From Candidatus Woesearchaeota archaeon (lineage in GTDB: Archaea; Nanobdellota; Nanobdellia; Woesearchaeales; CG1-02-33-12), in assembly GCA_003561825.1 (NCBI GenBank), contig PWVO01000017.1, forward strand, positions 1 through 30,512: a stretch of 30,512 nt of DNA. The letters are read 5' to 3'. Position 1 is the stretch's first letter, and every line of letters begins with the position of its first letter. Below the pieces are notes generated by a model. It made no database searches. It was not told the origin of the DNA and saw only the letters and a program-made list of their open reading frames with translations. Shown here piece after piece: positions 6,678-13,755 of this stretch. Both the position numbers and the translations under genes were made by a program.

Positions 6678-6764
6678 ATGGAGTTTGTACCTTGCATCAG
6701 CATGATATTTATTGCAGCATCTGCTTATGTTGCGGTATGTATCATCAAGAAGCAATACGTATAA
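6678..6764 (+). CDS. Tiny membrane peptide (28 aa)
   Basis: ATG 6678 follows AGAAGGAGAG. The product is one hydrophobic segment (CISMIFIAASAYVAVCII) with a basic tail KKQYV, so probably a single-pass membrane peptide. The next gene's AAGGAG overlaps its TAA. It could be a holin-like or regulatory microprotein, but nothing proves this. Confidence 0.5.
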   Translation: MEFVPCISMIFIAASAYVAVCIIKKQYV

Positions 6765-6774
6765 GGAGATTAAA

Positions 6775-7221
6775 ATGGCAGCTCATGGATTTACAATTCT
6801 AACTCAGGTTGTTCCAAGATTATCTCTCGCACTTCCATCTCAGGATAAAGAAGAGATCGAAGACGTAATGGATTATTTCCAGAGAGCTTTAGATGCACCT
6901 GGCATGGGGACAGTTCCTTATACGTTTTGGAGTGATATGAACAATTCAGAGAGTATAGATGATGCATACCAGTCATCTGTGCGAGCGCTAGAGAATCAGT
7001 GTGCTCGCATGCAGGAGCTGTGCTATCCTGCAACGCTTGAAGAATGGGAGAAAGCTGAATTGGAAGAAATGCTCGAGGATGACACCCCCGCCACTAGCTC
7101 ATTTTCATGTGGTAGATGTGGTGAGGCGCTAAATCCTATAGCAGCTATGATGGGAGATGTATGTGGGTCTTGTGTTCGGAAAGCTCACAGAGAAGTCATA
7201 GGAGGACAATGTGATCACTGA
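6775..7221 (+). CDS. Helical protein with C-terminal zinc ribbon (148 aa)
   Basis: ATG 6775 follows AAGGAG (6763-6768). The first 100 residues are helical and acidic. The C-terminal 40 carry CGRCG and CGSC about 20 residues apart, a likely zinc ribbon. It overlaps the next gene by 11 nt. Role unknown. Confidence 0.6.
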   Translation: MAAHGFTILTQVVPRLSLALPSQDKEEIEDVMDYFQRALDAPGMGTVPYTFWSDMNNSESIDDAYQSSVRALENQCARMQELCYPATLEEWEKAELEEMLEDDTPATSSFSCGRCGEALNPIAAMMGDVCGSCVRKAHREVIGGQCDH

Positions 7222-7405
7222 AGACAGAGAATTCAAAGAGATGGTGCGGGAGTCGGATGTTGCACACCTCGACAGTCGCGAGAATGAACATGTCGAAAAG
7301 GAGTTTTCTTGTCCATTCTGTTCTGAAACAAGGATGGATTATCTTGTATGGAGACATGACGACAGCTTGAAATGTACCGCATGTGGTACGGTATATAGAA
7401 TCTAA
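7211..7405 (+). CDS. Small zinc-ribbon protein (64 aa), GTG start
   Basis: GTG 7211 lies 5 nt after GGAGG and inside the previous gene. CPFC and CTAC, 24 residues apart, form a classic zinc ribbon at the C-terminus. It is the last gene before a convergent minus-strand gene. Confidence 0.6.
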   Translation: MITEDREFKEMVRESDVAHLDSRENEHVEKEFSCPFCSETRMDYLVWRHDDSLKCTACGTVYRI

Positions 7406-7419
7406 TCTCAGAGTTGGAT

Positions 7420-7450
7420 GGGGATGGATCATATCCGGTTATTCATCCCC
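7420..7450. terminator. Hairpin between convergent genes
   Basis: GGGGATG (7420-7426) pairs with CATCCCC (7444-7450). It lies between the + strand gene ending at 7405 and the stop of the minus-strand gene at 7439-7441. It may end transcription from both sides, though U-tracts are weak. Confidence 0.45.
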
Positions 7451-8035
7451 GTCTAGCTCCCTGATGTCGCCATCTATAACTTCTGATACAGGATCAGATA
7501 ATACAGATGCAGCTACACCACGAGATGTGGAATGTGGTAATAGTTTTTGAACTTGATGTTTCAAGTCTTTCGAGAATGCTTCTCGGCTGTCAGTGTCGAG
7601 GTACTGCCGAGCAGTTTCTCCAACGGCTTGTAAAAGGAGACTGATAACATTCACATGGATATAAACATGCTTTCCGTGTCTGATTTCATTGAGGCGACCA
7701 GAAGAGTATGCTACTGCTCTGAGCATTTTGGTAAGAAGCTCAAAGTCAACTTCTTCTTCAGATGCCGCCTCAAAGTACTTTACTTTGTAAGTTGCAAGCT
7801 CTTTGGTAAAGTCAAGAATCTCTTGGTCGTCTTCGAGCATCCTGACGACATAATCTCTCGTTCTTGCATCTACCATGTCTAACAGTGGAGGATAGCCTTG
7901 CTTCTGAATTCCTCCACTACGAGAATCATGATGGGTACAATATCCTTCGCCAGGATGAGTTGTGCCCCAACCTGCCGGCATCTTGCAAGGCCGGCCAGAT
8001 TTCGTCTTATAACCGCATTTCAGTTTATCATTCAT
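7439..8035 (-). CDS. Zinc-motif DNA-associated phage protein, small-terminase-like (198 aa)
   Basis: This is the only convincing minus-strand gene. Near the N-terminus it has a C-x9-C-x15-C-x2-H motif (C7, C17, C33, H36) in the text CGYKTKSGRPCK and PAGWGTTHPGEGYC. From memory, this motif begins many phage proteins annotated as small terminase or related DNA-binding factors. The rest is helical. The start is Met at 8035, because a TTGACA/TAAGAT promoter puts transcription start there; the longer frame to 8095 would lie upstream of the promoter. The mRNA would be nearly leaderless. The exact role is uncertain. Confidence 0.6.
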   Translation of the reverse strand: MNDKLKCGYKTKSGRPCKMPAGWGTTHPGEGYCTHHDSRSGGIQKQGYPPLLDMVDARTRDYVVRMLEDDQEILDFTKELATYKVKYFEAASEEEVDFELLTKMLRAVAYSSGRLNEIRHGKHVYIHVNVISLLLQAVGETARQYLDTDSREAFSKDLKHQVQKLLPHSTSRGVAASVLSDPVSEVIDGDIRELDGDE

Positions 8036-8042
8036 AAACTCA

Positions 8043-8071
8043 ATCTTAGTATATGTAGTTTCTATTGTCAA
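8043..8071 (-). promoter_or_regulatory. Sigma70-like promoter for the minus-strand gene
   Basis: Read on the minus strand, TTGACA (8071-8066) and TAAGAT (8048-8043) are 17 bp apart. Start of transcription would fall near 8036, at the start codon at 8035, so the transcript would lack a leader and an SD. Confidence 0.6.
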
Positions 8072-8094
8072 GTATAATACAAAAATACTATACA
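8065..8094 (+). promoter_or_regulatory. Divergent promoter for the 8118 operon
   Basis: TTGTCA (8065-8070) and TATACA (8089-8094) are 18 bp apart. The -35 overlaps the minus-strand -35 back to back, so the two promoters compete for polymerase. TATAAT at 8073-8078 is an alternative -10. An imperfect inverted repeat GTATAATAC/ATACTATAC lies between and could be an operator. Confidence 0.4.
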
Positions 8095-8117
8095 TAATCT
8101 ATGCAAAAAGGAGTAGT

Positions 8118-8336
8118 ATGGAAAAGATAAAGAACATAGAAGAGAATCTGGATATGATATATCTAAGACAGTTTTGTATGTATGCAGATTCTCTCCGTGA
8201 ACATGTTATGTTAGCGACTGTCATGCCAGTGGAACAAGTCTGGTTTGGTGTCGATGGAAATATGTATAAGTCTGGGATGAGGCTTACAACAAATCCCAGA
8301 AGAGAATCATTAAAGCCAAGGATAGTATATCCATGA
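8118..8336 (+). CDS. Hypothetical protein (72 aa)
   Basis: ATG 8118 follows AAAAAGGAG. It is the first gene of the rightward operon that starts opposite the minus-strand gene. The product mixes helix (MIYLRQFCMYADSLREHVML) and a basic tail. No family is recognised. It couples to the next gene through ATGA. Confidence 0.6.
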   Translation: MEKIKNIEENLDMIYLRQFCMYADSLREHVMLATVMPVEQVWFGVDGNMYKSGMRLTTNPRRESLKPRIVYP

Positions 8337-8548
8337 ACAAAACAAGAATTAGATTCCTAAATGACAGCGGCACAATAAAGGAAATTGAAGAGAACTGTAA
8401 GAACGTGAGACTTTCAGTGTATCTACCAGATTATCTCAAACATCTAGTAGCATTAGAAGCTCACAGACTAAGCACGGAAGACGAAAGGGTTTCGATGAGT
8501 AGTGTAGTGATCGAAGCTCTAAAGAGATATTTTAGGGAGGAGCAATGA
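8333..8548 (+). CDS. Ribbon-helix-helix DNA-binding protein (71 aa)
   Basis: Residues about 25-67 fit the Arc/CopG ribbon-helix-helix fold: a short strand RLSVYLP, then a helix DYLKHLVALEAHRL, then SMSSVVIEALKRYF as the second helix. Such proteins bind operators as dimers. It lies close to the divergent promoters at 8043-8094 and may control them (inference). ATGA overlaps join it to both neighbours. Confidence 0.7.
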   Translation: MNKTRIRFLNDSGTIKEIEENCKNVRLSVYLPDYLKHLVALEAHRLSTEDERVSMSSVVIEALKRYFREEQ

Positions 8549-8937
8549 GCTACTGCAGATTCTCGGATGGCGATGTTTATATGTATCCGCATATTGATGG
8601 ATACATAGAGTGCTGCTTTTGTTCTCTGGCACAGCCGGATGGTTACAGATTACAACACTTCCATAACCATAAAGATGCGCTAGGCCATCTTCTCGAGCAT
8701 CGCAAAGCAGGACATCATGTTCCACAGTATGCAATTGACAGGCTTACAGTCGATATGAAGAGAGCAGAGTTGGAAAATCTGCTATGGGAGCTATGCAGTG
8801 CGCAGGGCCAGATAGCTAAGAGGAACGAGTCGGGATTAGATTGGGGCATTGACAACTATTACAAGAGGCGTGAAGAGCTGATGGATGAGATTCTTGATAT
8901 AGCTCTCGATTATAGGAGGAACAATGACGAACTTTGA
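8545..8937 (+). CDS. Conserved phage protein of the MSYCRFSDGDVY type (130 aa)
   Basis: The start MSYCRFSDGDVYMYPHIDG, a Cys pair (ECCFC) and LLEHRKAGHHVPQYAIDRL match a protein family I recall from many phages, mainly of actinobacteria, with no known function. Conserved Cys and His suggest metal binding. The C-terminal 70 residues are helical. SD GGGAGG precedes ATG 8545. It overlaps the next gene by 14 nt. Confidence 0.7.
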   Translation: MSYCRFSDGDVYMYPHIDGYIECCFCSLAQPDGYRLQHFHNHKDALGHLLEHRKAGHHVPQYAIDRLTVDMKRAELENLLWELCSAQGQIAKRNESGLDWGIDNYYKRREELMDEILDIALDYRRNNDEL

Positions 8938-9127
8938 TAATGAAGAATCTACAAAAGTTAAAACTTACGTAATAGGAGTTTGTACAGGATTCGTGGCATG
9001 TGCGAACATGGTATCAGTAGCATTTTATGTTCGACCTGTCCTGTTAGCACTTGTAATTAACATTGTAATGACTCTTGCTTTTCTGATAATTGGTATAGTT
9101 ATTGTAGCATGGGAGGAATGTTCATGA
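8924..9127 (+). CDS. Two-helix membrane protein (67 aa)
   Basis: ATG 8924 follows AGGAGG. Two hydrophobic stretches, about residues 13-35 and 38-63, predict two membrane helices after an acidic N-terminus. A holin-like role is possible because of its size and topology, but nothing specific supports it. It couples to the next gene by ATGA. Confidence 0.6.
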   Translation: MTNFDNEESTKVKTYVIGVCTGFVACANMVSVAFYVRPVLLALVINIVMTLAFLIIGIVIVAWEECS

Positions 9128-9510
9128 CTTGGACAGAATTCAGTGACATGTATTCAGGTGGAGATCCTAAGCTTCGTGAGACGAAAATCTACATCGAAGC
9201 TCCAGAAGAGATAGCGGCCAAGGTGTTCACAGCTATCTATGGCAGAAATCCACGACATGTAACATGCTCATGTTGTGGGCCTGACTATGGCATCATAGAA
9301 GATGATACGCTTGAAGAAGCTACAGACTATGCAAGAAAGTTGTCAGCGCAAGAAAAAACTTTCTACGAGAAAGAAACATATGTACGCATGAAAGATTTAG
9401 AGGGTATAAGCATAGAAGAGTTTGAAAAACAACCCCACGTAAAGATCTGGCGAAAAGAAAGCTCTTTACAGATTAGCAAGATGTATTACCTGCAAAGGGG
9501 GGAAAAATGA
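9124..9510 (+). CDS. Conserved phage protein with CSCCGPDY motif (128 aa)
   Basis: ATG 9124 is preferred over ATG 9109 and 9118 because GGGAGG then has normal spacing and an ATGA overlap forms. It contains HVTCSCCGPDYGI, a motif I recall in phage proteins of unknown function and a likely metal site. The rest is acidic and helical. Role unknown. Confidence 0.6.
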   Translation: MTWTEFSDMYSGGDPKLRETKIYIEAPEEIAAKVFTAIYGRNPRHVTCSCCGPDYGIIEDDTLEEATDYARKLSAQEKTFYEKETYVRMKDLEGISIEEFEKQPHVKIWRKESSLQISKMYYLQRGEK

Positions 9511-9683
9511 GCAATCGAGATGAACTGATGTATATCGTAGGTGTGAGTATAGGGTATGTTATCATGTGGATTATGCTCGATGTAATACGTCCAGCAGATC
9601 ATTGGGCTGCAACAGCTTTTGTTCTAGTCTTCTCTGCAATTGCGGTGTTCGTTGTACCCAAAATAATTGGGAAGATACTATGA
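9507..9683 (+). CDS. Two-helix membrane protein (58 aa)
   Basis: ATG 9507 follows a G-rich SD and overlaps the previous TGA. Hydrophobic segments at about residues 7-27 and 33-51 predict two membrane helices. It is the second small membrane protein in this operon. Its TGA overlaps the next ATG. Confidence 0.6.
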   Translation: MSNRDELMYIVGVSIGYVIMWIMLDVIRPADHWAATAFVLVFSAIAVFVVPKIIGKIL

Positions 9684-10234
9684 GTAAACAAATAGATAAT
9701 GCAATGCAGCTCAGATTCAAGCTGGCTGCCAACTATCCAGAGGTTCTAGAGATACTATCTCTAGTTCTTTCTGGGCCGAGATGCGGTGGAGACTTAGAGC
9801 CTGTTCTGAATACTATATTCTCAGAATATTTTCGTTACCTTTATTACGTAAGGGGTGATGAAAGCAATCATGAGAATAGCTCGTTCTCTTGGAGATCAGA
9901 AAGATATGAATTGTCAAGAGATGTAAGTACGCTAGCTAAGAGAGATGCTGATATGATTATATGCATAGCTAGTGCTTATAACATGGCCGGCTGTGATGCA
10001 TACAAGATACCAGCTATCAGATTGCTTGACAATCTCAAGTTCTTCTTCAGTGCAGTTATAGACGTGAGTAATTTGTTAGTTGAACTTGAGCTGGAAGAAA
10101 GCATCATTCAAGAAATTGCCAGAATGCGTAAGATTGCTAAGTGGTTTCTAGATGACGTAAACAGCTTTGCCTGCAACAGCTTCGCAAGCCATTTAGAGAT
10201 TTCGAGAAAGTATAAGGTGTTATCAGTAGATTGA
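9680..10234 (+). CDS. Helical hypothetical protein (184 aa)
   Basis: ATG 9680 forms an ATGA overlap with the preceding gene; the longer open frame lacks an SD. The protein is mostly helical, with a hydrophobic-acidic helix around residues 130-155. I see no catalytic motif and recognise no family. Confidence 0.6.
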   Translation: MSKQIDNAMQLRFKLAANYPEVLEILSLVLSGPRCGGDLEPVLNTIFSEYFRYLYYVRGDESNHENSSFSWRSERYELSRDVSTLAKRDADMIICIASAYNMAGCDAYKIPAIRLLDNLKFFFSAVIDVSNLLVELELEESIIQEIARMRKIAKWFLDDVNSFACNSFASHLEISRKYKVLSVD

Positions 10235-10244
10235 AAGGAAATCT

Positions 10245-10484
10245 ATGATGTCAATTGAAACAAAGATAGGACTTCTACTGGCTGGCATGTGCATCGTTTC
10301 TTTTGTAATAGGATGTACTGCTGGTATGGAAATCTCTGTGAACAGAATCTGCAGGAATGCTAGATATGACAGCGGTTCCTATGATGGAGGCGTTGCAAGA
10401 TGTAAGTACATAGTAGATGGCATTGAGATGTATATACCTGTCGTAAACCTTATAGAAGTACCTGGTGTGTTATCAACGGACTGA
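10245..10484 (+). CDS. Membrane-anchored or lipoprotein-like protein (79 aa)
   Basis: ATG 10245 follows AAAGG at 6 nt. Residues 7-27 are hydrophobic and contain VIGC at 21-24, which fits a lipobox. The rest would be extracytoplasmic. An alternative is a simple membrane anchor. Its TGA lies in a hairpin that begins the Ub-like gene leader. Confidence 0.6.
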   Translation: MMSIETKIGLLLAGMCIVSFVIGCTAGMEISVNRICRNARYDSGSYDGGVARCKYIVDGIEMYIPVVNLIEVPGVLSTD

Positions 10485-10594
10485 GGAGGAGTCCGATGGT
10501 ATGTCGGTATGGCGTTTTGATCGCTGTACCATCAATGCATCTCGCATAGTGTGAGATGTGTATAATAACTTTAGATCTTAAGGAGGTCTAAAAA
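10477..10594 (+). promoter_or_regulatory. Structured leader and possible promoter of the Ub-like gene
   Basis: Three hairpins stand in series: CGGACT/AGTCCG with GAGGAGG in the loop (10477-10495), GATGGTA/TACCATC (10495-10533), and CATCTCGCA/TGTGAGATG (10538-10558). TATAAT at 10561-10566 may be a -10, but no clear -35 is seen. TTTAGA/TCTAAA then frames the SD TAAGGAGG in a loop, just before ATG 10595. This arrangement suggests high or regulated expression. Confidence 0.45.
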
Positions 10595-10840
10595 ATGATT
10601 ACGAATGAGAACGTTATCAGCTTGCGCCTGGTCGTCGCCGGCCAGGATGTCCGCACCGTCAGGATGGTCGAGGGCACGACCCTCGGTCAGCTCCTTCAGA
10701 ATCACACCGACAGGGATGGCCGCACGCTGTCCCCATCCTCCGGCCAGTTCTTCGTCAACGGAGCGTCCATTAATGAGGATTACGAGTTCGTAGACGATAA
10801 TCAGATGTTGATTGTCGTGGGCGCAGTTTACAACGGGTAA
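10595..10840 (+). CDS. Ubiquitin-like beta-grasp modifier (81 aa)
   Basis: The order of strands and helix fits the ubiquitin/ThiS/MoaD beta-grasp: ISLRLVVAGQ, VRTVRMVEG, a helix TTLGQLLQNH, then GQFFVNGASINEDYEFVDDN and QMLIVVGAV. The last residue is Gly (VYNG), as needed for adenylation by an E1, though a Gly-Gly end is absent. It is followed by E2-, JAMM- and E1-like genes, which supports a conjugation role. The gene is clearly richer in G and C at third positions than its neighbours and is enclosed by hairpins, which may mean recent transfer or strong expression. Confidence 0.75.
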   Translation: MITNENVISLRLVVAGQDVRTVRMVEGTTLGQLLQNHTDRDGRTLSPSSGQFFVNGASINEDYEFVDDNQMLIVVGAVYNG

Positions 10841-10871
10841 TCTCGTTGTAGGCTGTTAGTCTTATAACTCT

Positions 10872-10896
10872 GGGGAGGCCTCCTCCTGGCCTCCCC
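10872..10896 (+). other. Strong GC hairpin after the Ub-like gene
   Basis: GGGGAGGCC (10872-10880) pairs perfectly with 10888-10896 around a TCCTCCT loop. No U-tract follows. It separates the Ub-like gene from the E2-like gene and could set different mRNA levels for the two. Confidence 0.65.
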
Positions 10897-10922
10897 TAAG
10901 GGTTGCAGAAAAGGGGAAAACC

Positions 10923-12269
10923 ATGATAAACAGATACACTATAAAAGGCCTGTATAATTTCATCAAACAAGACCAAGCAAGAGATATAGGTTTCTATCAA
11001 TCTCAGCATAGACGTGTGGCAAGAAACTACATCGAAAGAAACCCAGATTATTGCATCAAGATGAAGACCGGCTACTACGAACATGAAGAGATGGAAGAGA
11101 AATATCCATATATTGTATTCAGCAACAAAATTCCCGGAAATTATGGTAGTACTGAGCATTGCCTGATAATGATTACACCCGAAAGGGTCTACAGCGACTA
11201 TCAATCTTGCAGTGAATGTGCAGGAGATACAATTCTGATTGTAGACCCGAGTTCAAGAAGTTTTGTGACAGGCAAGGTAAGGCCTGATGTATTTTTACAA
11301 TCAGGTCTTAGGATTTCAGATAATGGAGCATTTATCCTTCTTGATGATGGACTGAGAGAGATATATAACTTAGTAGAAAACAAATACACATTTGACTATT
11401 ATGGATGGGAAGATTTATGCTTACAGATATCCAAGAAGTACAACAAGTGCGAGAGATCTCTAGCTATAGAGTTCATCGAGCACATGCATGGAAATGAAAG
11501 AAAGTCATGTCCTGAGATTTGTGGAGATGTAAAGTCTGTAAGCTCTGATGATTTTGATATTATATATACAACAAAAAGGAGTTTTGGATTTAAGAAAAGT
11601 TTGTATATATCGGGCGTGCTCAAGAGATTCAGGTCGGTTGGACAGTACGATATAGCAGTAGAAAAAGATGTGTTTATAAGACTGATATTTAATCTCGTAA
11701 GAGATGATTATTACTCAGGCCCTCAATATGATAATAACCCAAATGCATATAACGTATATGCGCATTCATACCCTCAGACAGAGATACACCCACACATTAC
11801 AAACGATAGCAGTTGCTTGGGTAGTGTCTGCATGGACAAGGGTTCTATAAAAGAGATGTTAATGGCAGGCCAAGATGAAGCGGCAGCAATAATAGCTGCT
11901 GGAAATCTAACTTATATCAATCCAAACGATTGGTACTCATCGGAGTTTATCATTCAGAATGGCTATTATATATGCGAGTACTGTGAAGGTATACAATCTA
12001 TAGAAGACGCATTTTATTGTGATCATTGCGGGTGTTACTTCTGCGAATCACATCCAACAACCGCTTGCAGCATCTGTGGCGACGAAAGATGTGAATATTG
12101 TGGTCATAGGGCATCATGCGAAAATTGTTACATAACTATATGCTATGACTGTGTAAACTCCGGCAGAACCGGCAGATGTGATGTATGTCAAGCTGTAATC
12201 TGTAACGACTGCTACGAAAGAGACAGGACTTGTAGATACTGTGAAACAAGGGAGGATGAAAATGAGTAA
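10923..12269 (+). CDS. E2-like ubiquitin-conjugating enzyme with C-terminal zinc-finger array (448 aa)
   Basis: HPH at residues 289-291 followed by CLG at 298-300 matches the prokaryotic E2-like families found beside ThiF and JAB genes; C298 is the likely thioester cysteine. The following helix (SIKEMLMAGQDEAAAIIAA) and YINPNDWY also fit. Residues about 350-445 hold roughly ten CxxC pairs (such as CEYCEG, CDHC, CSICG, CENC, CDVC, CRYC), which look like treble-clef or RING-type zinc fingers and may serve as a built-in E3. The first 250 residues are unassigned. It ends 8 nt inside the JAMM gene, whose SD lies in its last codons. Confidence 0.7.
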   Translation: MINRYTIKGLYNFIKQDQARDIGFYQSQHRRVARNYIERNPDYCIKMKTGYYEHEEMEEKYPYIVFSNKIPGNYGSTEHCLIMITPERVYSDYQSCSECAGDTILIVDPSSRSFVTGKVRPDVFLQSGLRISDNGAFILLDDGLREIYNLVENKYTFDYYGWEDLCLQISKKYNKCERSLAIEFIEHMHGNERKSCPEICGDVKSVSSDDFDIIYTTKRSFGFKKSLYISGVLKRFRSVGQYDIAVEKDVFIRLIFNLVRDDYYSGPQYDNNPNAYNVYAHSYPQTEIHPHITNDSSCLGSVCMDKGSIKEMLMAGQDEAAAIIAAGNLTYINPNDWYSSEFIIQNGYYICEYCEGIQSIEDAFYCDHCGCYFCESHPTTACSICGDERCEYCGHRASCENCYITICYDCVNSGRTGRCDVCQAVICNDCYERDRTCRYCETREDENE

Positions 12270-13182
12270 AATAGAAGATCTTATGAAAATGCTACTTGAA
12301 ATAATTGAGACAAGCAAGACAGTAAAAGAGAAAGAAGCAAAGGTTGTAAAGCCTCCTCCCAGAGAGGCTAATCCAGACGTAGGAGATAGAACACTAATCA
12401 TAAGCGATGAAGTGGTTAGAAGTCTCCTTACAGCTGCATATCTCGTTGGGGATATCGAGCTGAATGGACTTGGTTTGGTATCAGAGAATGACGGCGAGAT
12501 TCTCTGGGAGAAAGCATGGGTTCTCTCGGACATAGATGGATTAAAAGACAATGGCGAAAGAAGGCCGTCTGGGTCATCCGTTGCTGTAAAGATGGACCCG
12601 GAACAAATGGCGGTTAAGATTGCAGAAGTCGTAGAGATGGGAAGAAGCCCACGAGATTTAAGATTGTACTGGCATACACATGGGATCTGGTCAAGCTTCT
12701 TTTCGAGTACAGATCTAAAAGCAATTCAAGGGGAAGTAGAGTTTGCAGGGGGGAATGAAATCATCAACGTAGTTTTTGTTCCTGGCAGCTTTGATGCCAG
12801 GATAGATAGCGGTCTTGGGGATGATAAATCCGCCGAGACAATAGGAACCATAAAGATGGAGGGTGAAAATGAGAAATATAGAGTCGTTGGGAATGTTCAG
12901 TCGTCAAAGTTACATCTGTCAACCATCCAGACTGCCGGAAGTCAGTATGATTGGGGCCGGGCACCTGGGAAGCATGATAGCCTTTGGTCTCAGTCAGATT
13001 GGCGTCGGGGCCAAGACAACACAGGAGGAGAGTTCGCTGGTTGTCTCCTCGAGGAACTCGATGAATTGTGCCCAGACTGTGGAGGGTTCATCGAAGAAGT
13101 TGATATTGGGGAGTGGGGAAAGATCTGCTGCGACTGCGGCAGAATCATGGGTGGCGAGCTGGATGGAATCAAACTATTCTAA
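12262..13182 (+). CDS. JAMM/MPN metalloprotease (deubiquitinase-like) with C-terminal zinc ribbon (306 aa)
   Basis: GGGAGG (12250-12255) selects ATG 12262. The JAMM zinc site is complete: E66 in IELNGLGL, then HTH at 138-140, S148 and D151, i.e. HxHx7SxxD. This family cleaves isopeptide bonds or trims Ub-like precursors. Trimming seems unnecessary here because the modifier already ends in Gly, so deconjugation is more likely. The core ends near residue 205. Residues 270-293 form a TFIIB-like zinc ribbon (C270, C273, C289/C290, C292). The last 314 nt overlap the E1-like gene in another frame. Confidence 0.8.
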   Translation: MSKIEDLMKMLLEIIETSKTVKEKEAKVVKPPPREANPDVGDRTLIISDEVVRSLLTAAYLVGDIELNGLGLVSENDGEILWEKAWVLSDIDGLKDNGERRPSGSSVAVKMDPEQMAVKIAEVVEMGRSPRDLRLYWHTHGIWSSFFSSTDLKAIQGEVEFAGGNEIINVVFVPGSFDARIDSGLGDDKSAETIGTIKMEGENEKYRVVGNVQSSKLHLSTIQTAGSQYDWGRAPGKHDSLWSQSDWRRGQDNTGGEFAGCLLEELDELCPDCGGFIEEVDIGEWGKICCDCGRIMGGELDGIKLF

Positions 13183-13744
13183 TCTATTAGAAGCTATTAA
13201 GTCGTCATGCATTGTTATCTTTGACGATGACATAGTGAACTTGCACAATGTAGCAGCATCATACTATACACGAAAACAATCTATATTACAGATGCCAAAG
13301 GCGCAGGCAATGGTCGAGAACATGAATGCACTTATGGATGTAAATGTTCTCGGTATAAAAGCCAAGGTTCCATCAGGTTTACCGGTGTCGTATGCAGTAA
13401 AACCAGTGGTAATCATTAGTACAGATTCCAGGAGATCCAGGGTCCTCTTCTGGAGCCACGTCAAGAGAGAAGATGATGTTGAACTCCTTATAGATGCCAG
13501 GTCAGGTTGGGATGTAACATCTATCCATACATGCAAGATGGACGATGGTAGAAGCCGTCAGGCGTACAGTGATAGTCTAGAAGCAGAAGGCGGCAATATA
13601 CCATGTTCTGCTAGAGCAGTGGGTTATAACAGCATTGGTGTAGCTGCCAACGTAGCTGCAATTGTAAAGAGCTATGCTAATAACGAGACATTTCCAAGTT
13701 ACATAATGCAGGACTATAAAACATGGTCTAATATAATTGTGTAA
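12869..13744 (+). CDS. E1/ThiF-like activating enzyme with an unusual internal insert (291 aa)
   Basis: GGAGGG (12858-12863) lies 5 nt before ATG 12869. G29-A-G31-H-L-G34 is the nucleotide-binding glycine motif. FDDDIVNLHN (from about 118) is the strand-loop that normally comes only a few residues after the first helix. Here about 66 low-complexity residues separate them. YYTRKQ, QMPKAQAMVENMNAL and a candidate catalytic cysteine in NIPCSARAVGYNS follow in the usual order. The insert coincides exactly with DNA that encodes the JAMM zinc ribbon in the other frame. The enzyme would adenylate the Ub-like C-terminus. Confidence 0.75.
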   Translation: MRNIESLGMFSRQSYICQPSRLPEVSMIGAGHLGSMIAFGLSQIGVGAKTTQEESSLVVSSRNSMNCAQTVEGSSKKLILGSGERSAATAAESWVASWMESNYSNLLEAIKSSCIVIFDDDIVNLHNVAASYYTRKQSILQMPKAQAMVENMNALMDVNVLGIKAKVPSGLPVSYAVKPVVIISTDSRRSRVLFWSHVKREDDVELLIDARSGWDVTSIHTCKMDDGRSRQAYSDSLEAEGGNIPCSARAVGYNSIGVAANVAAIVKSYANNETFPSYIMQDYKTWSNIIV

Positions 13745-13755
13745 GGAGAATAACA

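Noticed and set aside
8036..8095. Twenty extra N-terminal residues of the minus-strand protein
   Set aside because: They would lie upstream of the inferred transcription start and are low-complexity; the zinc motif begins right after Met at 8035.
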